Origin: Streptomyces fumanus
GTDB taxonomy: Bacteria; Actinomycetota; Actinomycetes; Streptomycetales; Streptomycetaceae
Length of the DNA: 64,000 nt
Direction of reading: 5' to 3'
NCBI RefSeq assembly: GCF_014655295.1
Contig: NZ_BNBI01000020.1
Span: 62,001-126,000, forward strand
The notes under the pieces were generated by a model. It saw only the letters and a program-made list of their open reading frames with translations, had not been told where the DNA came from and did not search any database. This document shows, piece after piece, positions 25,396 through 39,873 of this stretch (position 1 is the stretch's first letter; each line of letters starts with the position of its first letter). The translations under genes were made by a program, and so were the position numbers.

Positions 25396-26799
25396 TCAGA
25401 TGCCGTCCGCGAGCGGGGTGAGGACGCGTGCCTCGCGGGCGGTCGGCGTCTGGGGCGGGGGCTGTTCGAGGCCGAAGGTGGTGAAGGCGGTGCGGCGGGG
25501 CAGGGGGTAGGGCTCGGTGCCGGTGAGGGTGTTGAGGATGGTGGCGCTGCGCCAGGCGGCGAGGCCGAGGTCGGGGGTGCCGACGCCGTGGGTGTGGGTC
25601 TCGGCGTTCTGGACGAAGATCTGGCAGCCGGCGGCCTTGATCCGGGGGTCGAGGACGAGGCGGAAGCGGTGGTCGACGCGGGGGCGGCCGTGGTGGTCGC
25701 GGCGGAGGTAGGGGTCGAGGCCGGCGAGGAGGCGGTCGAGGGGGCGTTCGCGGTAGCCGGTGGCGAGGACGACGGCGTCGGTGGTGAGGCGGGTGCGGGT
25801 GTTCTGTTCGGTGTGTTCGAGGTGGAGTTCGACCTTGGTGGTGGTGACGCGGCCGGCGGTGCGGACCAGGACGCCGGGGGTGAGGACGGTGTCGGGCCAG
25901 CTTCCGTGCAGGGTGCGGCGGTAGAGCTCGTCGTGGATGGCGGCAAGGGTGCCGGCGTCGACGGCCTTGTGGAGCTGCCACTGGGCGGGGACGAGGCGGT
26001 CGCGGACGGGTCCGGGCAGGGCGTGGAAGTAGCGGGTGTAGTCGGGGGTGAAGTGCTCCAGGCCGAGTTTGGAGTACTCCATGGGGGCGAGGGCGGGGGT
26101 GCGGCCGAGCCAGTGCAGGCGTTCGCGGCCGGCCGGGCGGTGGCGGAGCAGGTCGAGGAAGATCTCGGCGCCGGACTGGCCGGTGCCGATGACGGTGACG
26201 TGGCCGGCGGTGAGCAGGTCGGCGCGGTGGTCGAGGTAGTCGGCGGCGTGCAGGACGGGGACGGCGGGGTTGTCGACGAGGGGCCGCAGCGGGTCGGGGA
26301 CGTGGGGCTCGGTGCCGGTGCCGAGGACGAGGTGGCGGGTGTGGGTGCGGCCGGGGGTCCCGGGCCGGCCGTCGGGGTGGAGGCGGGTGTGGTCGACCTC
26401 GAACAGGGCGCGGTCGGGGTGGAAGCGGACGGCGTCGACCCGGTGGCCGAAGCGGAGGGCGGGGAGGTGCTCGGCGACCCAGCGGCAGTAGGCGTCGTAC
26501 TCGGCGCGCTGGATGTGGAAGCGTTCGGCGAAGTAGAAGGGGTAGAGGCGTTCGCGTTCTTTGAGGTAGTTGAGGAAGCTCCAGGGGCTGGCGGGGTCGG
26601 CGAGGGTGACGAGGTCGGCGAGGAAGGGGACCTGGAGGCGGGCGCCGTCGATGAGCAGGCCGGGGTGCCAGTGGAAGGCGGGGCGCTGGTCGTAGAAGAC
26701 GGTGTCGAGGCCGTCGAGGGGGTGGGCGAGGGCGGCCAGGGAGAGGTTGAACGGGCCGATGCCGATGCCGACCAGGTCGCGGGGGGTGTCGTCGTTCAT
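25396..26799 (-). CDS. Lysine/ornithine N-monooxygenase-like flavoprotein (siderophore type)
   Basis: 467-aa flavin N-hydroxylase family protein. The FAD site is GIGIGPFNLSLAALA, the NADPH site is VIGTGQSGAEIFLDLL, and the late motif is TDAVVLATGYRERPLDRLL. The nearest well-known relatives hydroxylate the terminal amino group of lysine, ornithine or cadaverine for hydroxamate siderophores (DesB, IucD, PvdA). The start overlaps the stop of the decarboxylase gene by 4 bp, so product channelling from an amine-forming decarboxylase is likely. No acyl-CoA N-acyltransferase or IucA/IucC-type synthetase lies nearby, so the end product cannot be read from this locus. Confidence 0.9.
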   Translation of the reverse strand: MNDDTPRDLVGIGIGPFNLSLAALAHPLDGLDTVFYDQRPAFHWHPGLLIDGARLQVPFLADLVTLADPASPWSFLNYLKERERLYPFYFAERFHIQRAEYDAYCRWVAEHLPALRFGHRVDAVRFHPDRALFEVDHTRLHPDGRPGTPGRTHTRHLVLGTGTEPHVPDPLRPLVDNPAVPVLHAADYLDHRADLLTAGHVTVIGTGQSGAEIFLDLLRHRPAGRERLHWLGRTPALAPMEYSKLGLEHFTPDYTRYFHALPGPVRDRLVPAQWQLHKAVDAGTLAAIHDELYRRTLHGSWPDTVLTPGVLVRTAGRVTTTKVELHLEHTEQNTRTRLTTDAVVLATGYRERPLDRLLAGLDPYLRRDHHGRPRVDHRFRLVLDPRIKAAGCQIFVQNAETHTHGVGTPDLGLAAWRSATILNTLTGTEPYPLPRRTAFTTFGLEQPPPQTPTAREARVLTPLADGI

Positions 26800-28157
26800 C
26801 GGGGGGTGTGTCCTTCCACGAGGTCGAGGAGGGCGGCCAGGTCCTCGGGCCGGGTGTGCGGGTTGAGGAGGGTGGCCTTGAGCCAGAGGCGGCCGTCGAG
26901 GCGGGCCCGGCCGAGGACGGCGTGTCCTTCGGTGAGCAGGGTCCGGCGGACGGCGGCGACGGTGGGGTCGGGGGCGCCGGCGGGCCGGAACAGGACGGTG
27001 CTGAGGGCGGGCGGGGCGTGCAGGTGGAGGCCGGGGCGGGCGGTGACGCGGGCGGCGAGGTCCTGGGCGAGGTCGCAGACGCGGTCGATGAGGGCGCCGA
27101 GTCCGGTGCGGCCGAGGGTCTTGAGGGTGACGGCGATCTTGAGGATGTCGGGGCGGCGGCTGGTGCGCGGGGAGCGGCCGAGCAGGTCGGGCAGGCCGGC
27201 GTCGGTGTCGTCGGCGGCGCTGAGGTAGTCGGCGCGCTGGCGCAGGGCGGTGAGGCGGGCGGGGTCGCGGACGGTGAGGAGGCCGGCGGCGATGGGCTGC
27301 CAGCCGGTCTTGTGCAGGTCGAGGGCGACGGTGTCGGCGGTGTCGAGGCCGGTGAGGCGGGTCCGGTGCCGGGCGCTGAACAGCAGGCCGCCGCCGTAGG
27401 CCGCGTCGATGTGCAGCCGGGCGCCGTGGGCGGCGCAGCGGGCGGCGATCTCGGGCAGCGGGTCGATGAGGCCGGCGTCGGTGGTGCCGGCGGTGGCGGC
27501 GACGAGGTGGGGGCCGGGGGTGTCGCGCAGGGCGTGGTCGAGGGCGTCGGGGTCGAGGCGGCCGGCCGGGGCGGGGACGGTGACGGGGTCGGGCAGGCCG
27601 TAGAGCCAGGCGGCGCGGGGCAGCGAGTGGTGGGCGTTGGTGCCGTGCACGAGGCGCAGGCCGGGTCCGTGGTCCTCGCGGGCGAGGAGGACGGCGAGCT
27701 GGTTGGATTCGGTGCCGCCGGTGGTGACGAGGGCGTCGGCGGCGCCGGTCTCGTGGGCGAGGGCGCGGGTGACGAGGGCTTCCAGGGCGGAGGCGGCGGG
27801 GGCCTGGTCCCAGGAGTCGAGGGAGGGGTTGAGGGCGCTGGCGGCGAGGTCGGCGGCGGTGGCGACGGCGAGCGGCGGTCCGTGCAGGTGGCCGGCGCAC
27901 AGGGGGTGGGCGGGGTCGGCGGCGCCGGCGGCGAGGGCGGTGACGAGGGTGCGCAGGGCGTCGGGGTCGCCGTGGTCGGGGAGGATGTCGCCGAGGGCGT
28001 GGCGGAGCTGTGCGGCGACGGTGTGCGGGCCGCCGGCCGGGAGCGGGCCGCGGCGGGCGGCCGTGCCGGTGCGCAGGGCGTCGAGGACGGTGTCGAGCAG
28101 GGGCCGCAGGGCGTCGGGGCCGTCGGGGCCCGAGGCGAGGGGTGGCGGGGCACTCAT
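26796..28157 (-). CDS. PLP-dependent group II decarboxylase (DesA-like)
   Basis: 453-aa PLP enzyme. TTGGTESNQLAVLLA, the cofactor-stacking His in NAHHSLPRAAWLYG, HIDAAYGGGL and the Schiff-base Lys in LDLHKTGWQPIAAG place it in the group II decarboxylases (aromatic, diaminobutyrate, lysine/ornithine). Coupled with an N-hydroxylase, it most likely decarboxylates a diamino acid to a diamine, as DesA does with lysine. GGAGGAA sits 4 nt upstream of the ATG at 28157. It is the first gene of a two-gene operon, and its upstream region is filled with repeats. No iron box was found there, so iron control is not supported by the sequence. Confidence 0.88.
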   Translation of the reverse strand: MSAPPPLASGPDGPDALRPLLDTVLDALRTGTAARRGPLPAGGPHTVAAQLRHALGDILPDHGDPDALRTLVTALAAGAADPAHPLCAGHLHGPPLAVATAADLAASALNPSLDSWDQAPAASALEALVTRALAHETGAADALVTTGGTESNQLAVLLAREDHGPGLRLVHGTNAHHSLPRAAWLYGLPDPVTVPAPAGRLDPDALDHALRDTPGPHLVAATAGTTDAGLIDPLPEIAARCAAHGARLHIDAAYGGGLLFSARHRTRLTGLDTADTVALDLHKTGWQPIAAGLLTVRDPARLTALRQRADYLSAADDTDAGLPDLLGRSPRTSRRPDILKIAVTLKTLGRTGLGALIDRVCDLAQDLAARVTARPGLHLHAPPALSTVLFRPAGAPDPTVAAVRRTLLTEGHAVLGRARLDGRLWLKATLLNPHTRPEDLAALLDLVEGHTPR

Positions 28158-28274
28158 GGGTTCCTCCCGGGCGCGGGACGGGGGCCGCGTCCGGAAGGCC
28201 CAACGAGCGGTACCCGAATGGGGGCACTGTCGTGCGGGGAAAATGTGTCGGAGGGGGTGTAGGCTTCGGCCGGT

Positions 28275-28664
28275 TTCCGCCGGGCGGGCTCCCGTGCGGG
28301 TCGCCCGCGCCCCCTGAGGCGCGCGGGGAACCGCCCGAGCGACCACGGATCACCCGCGGCCGCCCCGCGCGGCGGGGGGTCACTCCCCGTGCGGAGCTTC
28401 CGCCGGGCGGGCTCCCGGGTCACTCCCCGTGCGGGAGCTTCCGCCGGGCGGTCTCCTACGCGGGTCGCCCGCGCGCCCCGAGGGGCGCGGGGAACTGCGC
28501 GAGCGACCACCGATCACCCGCAGCCGCCCCGCGCGGCAGGAGTCACTCCCCGTACGGGGATTCCGCCGGGCGAGCTCCCACGCGGGACGCCCGCGCCCCC
28601 CGAGGGGCGCGGGGAACTGCGCGAGCGACCACCGATCACCCGCAGCCGCCCCGCGCGGCAGAAG
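28275..28664. repeat. Tandem about 120-bp intergenic repeats between pepN and the decarboxylase gene
   Basis: Units starting TTCCGCCGGGCG occur at 28275, 28398, 28439 and 28561, so there are three near-full copies of about 120 bp and one 41-bp fragment. Each full unit carries GAGGGGCGCGGGGAACTGCG or a variant, the reverse half of the palindrome at 57448-57497, followed by GAGCGACCACCGATCACCCG. The array ends within the last codons of pepN. Together with 28158-28274, where no clear promoter was seen, it makes up a 507-bp gap with no supported gene. Confidence 0.8.
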
Positions 28665-31157
28665 TCACTCCCCGTGCGCCTCCCGTACCCGCAGTGCGCG
28701 GCGCAGGTCGTCCAGTTCGTCGGTGAGGCGGCGGCGCAGGGACGGGACGGGGTCGGCGTCGCGCAGGCACTCCTCGCCGAGGCGGAGGGTGTCGGGGTCG
28801 ACGGCGTGGGCGGGGAACGCCCAGCGGCCGGCCGCGTCGGCGATGGCGGGGCCGCGGCGGGCGGCGACGGCGACGGCGTCGGTGAAGTACCGGGGGACGT
28901 ACGCGCGTACCAGGTCGGCCTGTTCCGGCTGCCAGAAGCCCTGGGCGGTGGCGGTGAACAGGTAGTTGGACAGGTCGTCGGAGTCGAACATGGCCGCCCA
29001 GGCGCGGGCCTTGGCCTCGGGGTCGGGCAGGGCGGCGCGGCAGCGGGCGGCGCCTTCCCGGCCGGCGGCGCTGGGGTCGCGGACGAGTTCGGCGGCGATG
29101 GCGGCCTCGTCGGTGGCGCCGAGGACGGCGAGCCGGGTGAGGATGCGCCAGCGCAGTTCGGGGTCGAGTTCGGGGCCGCCGGGGACGGTGCCGTCGGCGA
29201 GCCAGGCGGCGATGGTGTCGGGGCGGGTGGCGGTGGCGATGCGGTGGCGTACGGCGATCAGGCGGAGCCCGGGGTGGTCGCCGTCCTCGGTGCGGCGGAC
29301 GATGTCGCGGCAGAGGCCGGTGAGGTCGGCGAGGGCGGCGGGCCGCTGTCCGGGGGTGAGGTAGCGGTCGGCGATGTGGGTGCCGGCGAAGGCGAGGACG
29401 CCCTGGACGAGGGCGAGGTCGGTCTCCTCGGGGAGGTGGGCGGTGGCGGTGGCCAGGTAGTCGCCGGGGGCGAGTTCGCCGTCGCGGACCATGTCGCGCA
29501 GGGCGTTCCACACCACGGTGCGGGTGAGGGCGTCGGGGAGCTGGGACAGGCCGCGCAGGGCGGTCTCCAGGGAGTGCTCGTCCAGGCGGATCTTGGCGTA
29601 GGTGTGGTCGAGGTCGTTGGGCAGGACGAGGGCGGGGCGGGTGCCGGGGCGGGTCTCGGGGGCGGCCTGGGGGACGTCCGTCTCGTAGCGTTCGCGCAGG
29701 ACGAGGGTGCGGCCGTCGTTGAGGTCGCGGTCGTAGACGCCGATGGTGGCGCGGTGCGGGCGGCTGCCGTCGCGGTGCAGGGCGAGGGTCCAGGCGCCGG
29801 GGCGGGCGTCGACGGCCGCGGTGAGGGTGTCGACGCCGGTGGTGCGCAGCCAGGCGTCGGCCCAGGCGTGCACGTCGCGGTCGGTGGCGGCGGCCAGGGA
29901 GTCGAGGAAGTCGGCGAGGGCGGCGTTGCCGAACCGGTGCCGGGAGAAGTGGATGTTGATGCCGGCCAGGAAGTCCTTCTCGCCGAGCCAGGCCACCAGT
30001 TGGCGCAGGGCGGAGGCGCCCTTGGCGTAGGAGATGCCGTCGAAGTTGAGCAGGGCGGAGGCGGTGTCGGGGACGGCCTCGGGGGCGACGGGGTGGGTGG
30101 AGGGGCGCTGGTCGGCGTCGTAGCCCCAGGACTTGCGGGTGACGCCGAACTCGGTCCAGGAACCGGTGAAGCGGGTGGCCTCGGCGGTGGTCTGGTAGCC
30201 CATGTACTCGGCGAAGGACTCGTTGAGCCAGATGTCGTCCCACCAGGTGAGGGTGACGAGGTCGCCGAACCACATGTGGGCCATCTCGTGGGCGATGACC
30301 ATGGCGCGGGTCTGGCGTTCGGTGTCGGTGACGGCGGAGCGGTAGACGAACTCGTCGCGGAAGGTGACCAGGCCGGGGTTCTCCATGGCGCCGGCGTTGA
30401 ACTCGGGGACGAACGCCTGGTCGTAGGAGTCGAAGGGGTAGGGCTCGTCGAACTTCTCGTGGTAGCGGTCGAAGCAGGCGCGGGTGATGTCGAGGATCTC
30501 CTCGGCGTCGGCGTCCAGGTGGGGGGCGAGGGAGCGGCGGCAGTGCAGGCCGAAGGGCAGGCCGCGGTGCTCGGTGCGCACGGAGTGCCAGGGCCCGGCG
30601 GCGACGGCGACGAGGTAGGTGGAGATCCGGGGGGTGGGGGCGGCGGTCCAGTGGCCGTCGCCGGTGGGCTCGGTGATGCCGTTGGCGAGGACGGTCCAGC
30701 CTTCGGGGGCCTTGACGGTGAGGTCGAAGACGGCCTTGAGGTCGGGCTGGTCGAAGGCGGCGAAGACGCGCTGGACGTCGTCCATGAACATCTGGGTGTA
30801 AAGGTAGGTCTCGCCGTCGGCGGGGTCGGTGAAGCGGTGCATGCCCTCGCCGGTGCGGGAGTAGCGCATGGCGGCGTGGACGCTCAGCTCGTGCTCGCCG
30901 GCGGTGAGGCCCTTGAGCGGCAGCCGGTTGCCGTCGAGGGTGCCGGGGTCGAGGGGCTGTCCGTCGAGAGTGGCGGAGTGCAGTGCGGCGGGCTTGAGTT
31001 CGACGAAGGTGTCCGTGCCGGCCCGTGCCGTGAACCGGATGGTGGTACGGGAGTCGAAGGTGTCGTCGTCGCCGGTGAGATCGAGGGCGATCGCGTAGTG
31101 CTGGACATCGAGGAGCTGGGCACGGGTCTGCGCTTCGTCGCGCGTCAGTACGGACAT
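28665..31157 (-). CDS. pepN: Aminopeptidase N
   Basis: 830-aa M1-family zinc metallopeptidase that removes N-terminal amino acids from peptides in the cytosol. The exopeptidase motif is GAMEN (NAGAMENPGLV). The zinc site is HEMAH in VIAHEMAHMWFGDLVT, followed 18 residues later by the third ligand in WLNESFAEYMGYQ. The ERAP1-like C-terminal helical domain is complete, and the length is typical. The start is taken at MSVLTRDEAQ (ATG 31157); MARMSV three codons earlier is possible, and neither has a strong ribosome-binding site. The stop lies in the edge of a repeat array. Confidence 0.95.
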   Translation of the reverse strand: MSVLTRDEAQTRAQLLDVQHYAIALDLTGDDDTFDSRTTIRFTARAGTDTFVELKPAALHSATLDGQPLDPGTLDGNRLPLKGLTAGEHELSVHAAMRYSRTGEGMHRFTDPADGETYLYTQMFMDDVQRVFAAFDQPDLKAVFDLTVKAPEGWTVLANGITEPTGDGHWTAAPTPRISTYLVAVAAGPWHSVRTEHRGLPFGLHCRRSLAPHLDADAEEILDITRACFDRYHEKFDEPYPFDSYDQAFVPEFNAGAMENPGLVTFRDEFVYRSAVTDTERQTRAMVIAHEMAHMWFGDLVTLTWWDDIWLNESFAEYMGYQTTAEATRFTGSWTEFGVTRKSWGYDADQRPSTHPVAPEAVPDTASALLNFDGISYAKGASALRQLVAWLGEKDFLAGINIHFSRHRFGNAALADFLDSLAAATDRDVHAWADAWLRTTGVDTLTAAVDARPGAWTLALHRDGSRPHRATIGVYDRDLNDGRTLVLRERYETDVPQAAPETRPGTRPALVLPNDLDHTYAKIRLDEHSLETALRGLSQLPDALTRTVVWNALRDMVRDGELAPGDYLATATAHLPEETDLALVQGVLAFAGTHIADRYLTPGQRPAALADLTGLCRDIVRRTEDGDHPGLRLIAVRHRIATATRPDTIAAWLADGTVPGGPELDPELRWRILTRLAVLGATDEAAIAAELVRDPSAAGREGAARCRAALPDPEAKARAWAAMFDSDDLSNYLFTATAQGFWQPEQADLVRAYVPRYFTDAVAVAARRGPAIADAAGRWAFPAHAVDPDTLRLGEECLRDADPVPSLRRRLTDELDDLRRALRVREAHGE

Positions 31158-31215
31158 GCGGGCCATGCTGCCCGATGCGGTGGGCGCGGCACAGGGGCGG
31201 GGTCCGGTACGGGGG

Positions 31216-31818
31216 TTATGTCCGGCCCCGGTGCAGTTGTTCGCGCTCCCCGGGGCGTTTTCCGGCGCACTCTGCGATGCGTTCCCCGGCGCGTTCCGGC
31301 GCGTGCGCCCCGCCTTGCGCCCCGTGCCGCTCCGGTGGGGCGGGCGCGTCGGGGTGGGGCAGGCCGGGGCGGGGCGCGTCCTGGGCGTGTGCGCGGGCGC
31401 GCAGGTCGCGCAGTTCCCGTTCGAGGGCGAGGCGGCGCTGGTGGGTGTCGTAGAGGTAGCGGACCTTGGTGCGCAGGATCCAGGGGTCCACGGGTTTGGC
31501 GATGAGGTCGGCGACGCCCAACTGGAAGGCGGCGGTGCTCAGGTGGTGGTCGATGCCGTAGCCGGTGAGCAGGAGCACCGGGATGTGCTGGGTCTGGGCG
31601 ACCTTGCGCATGTAGCGGACCACGTCGAGGCCGCCGACGCCGGGCATCCGCACGTCCAGCAGGAGCAGTCCGACGTGGCCGCGCAGCACCTGCTTGAGCG
31701 CCTGGTCGCCGCTGGTGGCCCGGGTCAGGCGGTAGCCCAGCGGGGTGAGGGCGCTCTCCAGGGCGTAGAGGGTGTCCTCGTGGTCGTCGACGATGAGTAT
31801 CCCGGCATCCGGCGGCAT
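31216..31818 (-). CDS. Stand-alone receiver-domain response regulator
   Basis: 200-aa protein with one receiver domain: ILIVDDHEDTLYALESAL, the phosphoacceptor Asp in LLLLDVRMPG, LLLTGYG and the Lys in IAKPVDP. After it comes a basic helix (LYDTHQRRLALERELRDLRARAHA) and a Pro/Arg/Glu-rich tail, but no DNA-binding or enzymatic output domain. It may act by protein contact or as a phosphate sink. The ATG at 31818 is used, with GGGAGG about 12 nt upstream. No histidine kinase gene lies nearby. Confidence 0.85.
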   Translation of the reverse strand: MPPDAGILIVDDHEDTLYALESALTPLGYRLTRATSGDQALKQVLRGHVGLLLLDVRMPGVGGLDVVRYMRKVAQTQHIPVLLLTGYGIDHHLSTAAFQLGVADLIAKPVDPWILRTKVRYLYDTHQRRLALERELRDLRARAHAQDAPRPGLPHPDAPAPPERHGAQGGAHAPERAGERIAECAGKRPGEREQLHRGRT

Positions 31819-31974
31819 GGCCCGATGAGCCTCCCTCGTGCACGACCCGTACGGGTGGCGAGGAACCGGCGACGGCTGCCCGCCGGCCGGCTTGGGGGGT
31901 GCACAGCGCAGCATGCCCCGCGCACGCGCCGGTGTCACTCCCCCCTGCCGTCCGGGCGGGCGGCGGCGGCCGGA

Positions 31975-32325
31975 TCAGTGCGGTGCGGGGCCCGTCGCGT
32001 GGCCGGTGTCCTCGGCGATCCGCTCGTGGTGTCTGATCACCTCGGCGATGATGAAGTTGAGGAACTTCTCGGCGAACGCCGGGTCGAGCCGGGCGCTCTC
32101 GGCCAGGGCGCGCAGCCGGGCGATCTGGCGGGCCTCGCGGTCGGGGTCGGCGGGCGGCAACTGGTGGCGGGCCTTGAGGTGGCCGACCTGCTGGGTGCAC
32201 TTGAAGCGCTCGGCGAGCATGTGGACGACGGCCGCGTCGATGTTGTCGATGCTCTCGCGGAGCCGGGCGAGTTCCTCGCGGACGGCCGGGTCGACGGCAT
32301 CGGTACCGGTGTTGCTGGTGGTCAT
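31975..32325 (-). CDS. Chorismate mutase (AroQ type)
   Basis: 116-aa all-helical AroQ-class chorismate mutase: ELARLRESIDNIDAAVVHMLAERFKCTQQVGHLKARHQLPPADPDREARQIARLR holds the conserved Arg, Asp, Lys and Glu of the active site, and FLNFIIAEVIRHHERIA is the last helix. It turns chorismate into prephenate for Phe and Tyr, in competition with the trpE product encoded further along this strand. It has no signal peptide, unlike the secreted mycobacterial form. It stands apart from the aro and pheA genes. Confidence 0.9.
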   Translation of the reverse strand: MTTSNTGTDAVDPAVREELARLRESIDNIDAAVVHMLAERFKCTQQVGHLKARHQLPPADPDREARQIARLRALAESARLDPAFAEKFLNFIIAEVIRHHERIAEDTGHATGPAPH

Positions 32326-32442
32326 GACGGGTCAGCCTACGGGCCGGGCCGCGGGGCGGGGAGTACCGTCTCACGGACCGGCGACGGTCCTTCGGCGCCG
32401 CCGTACAGTGGAGTCGGGTGCAGACGTCCCGGGGGTGGCGGC

Positions 32443-33336
32443 GTGGCGAACGACGGACCGGTCGAGCACGGCTACCCCCACCTGGAGACGGTGCGGGCCG
32501 CCGTCACCGCGCTGTACCGGCGACTGTCGTACGACAGCGTGCGGACCTTCCCGGTGAGCGTGGCCCCGGCGGACGTGGCGTTCTGCGACACCGACGACCT
32601 GCATCTGGGGGCGCAGCGGGTGGCGCGGGAGCTGGTGCGGCACTACCGGCTGCCGGACGCCCGGCTGATCGTCTCCTTCCGGGAGATGTCCCACGCGGCG
32701 AACGTGGAGCTGACGGCGGGCCCGGAGTACTTCGTGGAGCTGAACGACCGGTTCCGTACCCATCGCCGGGACATCGGCGCGGCCCTGGCGCACGAGGTGA
32801 CGCATGTGTATCTGCACCGGCTGGGGCTGTCCTTCCCGGGGGTGCGGGACAACGAGATCCTGACGGACACGGTGACGACGTACCTGGGCGCGGGCTGGCT
32901 GCTGCTGGACGCCTACCGGGAGGACGCGGCGTCCTCGCAGAAGCTGGGGTATCTGACGCCGGAGGAGTTCGGGTACGTGCTGGCCAAGCGGGCGCTGGTG
33001 TTCGATGAGGACCCGTCGGTGTGGTTCACCAGTCCGCAGGCGTACACGGCGTATGTGCGGGGGCGGGAGCGGGCGCTGCTGGACGGGCGGCAGCCGCCGC
33101 TGACGGCGGCGGGCTGGGCGGGCCGGCGGCGCTACGCGCGCGACCGGCGGCACGCCCAGGACCGCGGCGCCGGGCCGGCCGGGGACGTGCCGTACGCGTT
33201 CACGCCGGACGGGCGGGGGCCGCTGCGGGTGTCGTTCCCGTGTCCGACCTGTCATCAGCGGATCCGGGTGCCGGTGCGGGGGCGGGTGCGGGCGCGGTGC
33301 GGGCTGTGCCGGACGGTGCTGGAGTGCGACACGTGA
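32443..33336 (+). CDS. Predicted HEXXH zinc metalloprotease with C-terminal zinc ribbon
   Basis: 297-aa protein of unknown role. A metalloprotease core is visible: HEVTH (residues 117-121) in ALAHEVTHVYLHRLGL, and 16 residues later RDNEILTDTVTTYLGAG, where the Glu (about 138) could be the third zinc ligand, as in ImmA/M78-like peptidases. The C terminus has CPTCHQRIRVPVRGRVRARC and CGLC, a four-Cys zinc ribbon with a likely nucleic-acid or partner-binding role. There is no signal peptide, so it should be cytosolic. The GTG at 32443 (VANDGPVEHG) follows a G-rich ribosome-binding site. A TACAGT (32404-32409) may be its -10. A perfect hairpin follows the gene. Confidence 0.8.
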   Translation: MANDGPVEHGYPHLETVRAAVTALYRRLSYDSVRTFPVSVAPADVAFCDTDDLHLGAQRVARELVRHYRLPDARLIVSFREMSHAANVELTAGPEYFVELNDRFRTHRRDIGAALAHEVTHVYLHRLGLSFPGVRDNEILTDTVTTYLGAGWLLLDAYREDAASSQKLGYLTPEEFGYVLAKRALVFDEDPSVWFTSPQAYTAYVRGRERALLDGRQPPLTAAGWAGRRRYARDRRHAQDRGAGPAGDVPYAFTPDGRGPLRVSFPCPTCHQRIRVPVRGRVRARCGLCRTVLECDT

Positions 33337-33357
33337 CACCGGCCGGCGGGGTGGTGC

Positions 33358-33406
33358 GACGGCGCCCGCCCCGTCGTCCGGTCGGGGACAGGGGGCGGGC
33401 GCCGTC
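33358..33406. terminator. Bidirectional terminator between the metalloprotease gene and gltD
   Basis: Perfect 15-bp inverted repeat (GACGGCGCCCGCCCC at 33358-33372, complement at 33392-33406) in the 111-bp gap between convergent genes. Confidence 0.7.
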
Positions 33407-33447
33407 CGGTGTTCCGTACGCCGTTGTACGGGACAGTCGGGGGTGTG

Positions 33448-39499
<6,052 letters not shown>

Positions 39500-39574
39500 C
39501 GGCTCTCCCGTCGTCGTCATCTGGCATATGTACATGTGCCGAGGGACGACGCTGGCCCTCTGCGTGGCTACAAA

Positions 39575-39590
39575 ATTTCGTGCAGGTTAC
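39575..39590 (-). promoter_or_regulatory. Candidate GlnR-binding box upstream of gltB
   Basis: On the minus strand the sequence is GTAAC, 6 nt, GAAAT, matching the actinobacterial GlnR half-site pattern GTnAC-N6-GAAAC/T. It lies 76-91 nt upstream of the gltB start. A second adjacent box is not visible. A small perfect inverted repeat GGTTC-TCGG-GAACC (39601-39614) lies just upstream. The rest of the 374-bp gap (39500-39873) contains no supported gene. Confidence 0.5.
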
Positions 39591-39873
39591 ATGATGGAGC
39601 GGTTCTCGGGAACCGGATACTTCGTTCCAACATGCGGACACCGCGGGGGTCGCGACGGGGGTTCCGCGCCCGGCGGTGGAAGGCTCTGGGGACCTCGGCG
39701 GACAGATCGATGCCCGTCGGTCCGGAAGGGCGGGAGGGGCGTCTTCGCCCGCCCCGCGGGTACGCCACGGGCCCCGTTGCCCGCAGCGCTTACGGCTCAT
39801 GCCCGGCGGTCACGCCCTCGAAACCAACGAGTAACGGGTACTTATGCGGTCCCTCGCATAAGTCCGGGCCGGG

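Noticed and set aside
24761..28153. An open frame of about 1130 codons antisense to or overlapping the nucleotidase, hydroxylase and decarboxylase genes
   Set aside because: Low-complexity Pro/Arg/Ser translation, no domain, wrong codon-position bias; the three real genes explain the region.
28158..28280. Iron box ahead of the decarboxylase/hydroxylase operon
   Set aside because: No 19-bp inverted repeat resembling the DmdR/IdeR consensus could be found, despite the siderophore-like enzymes.
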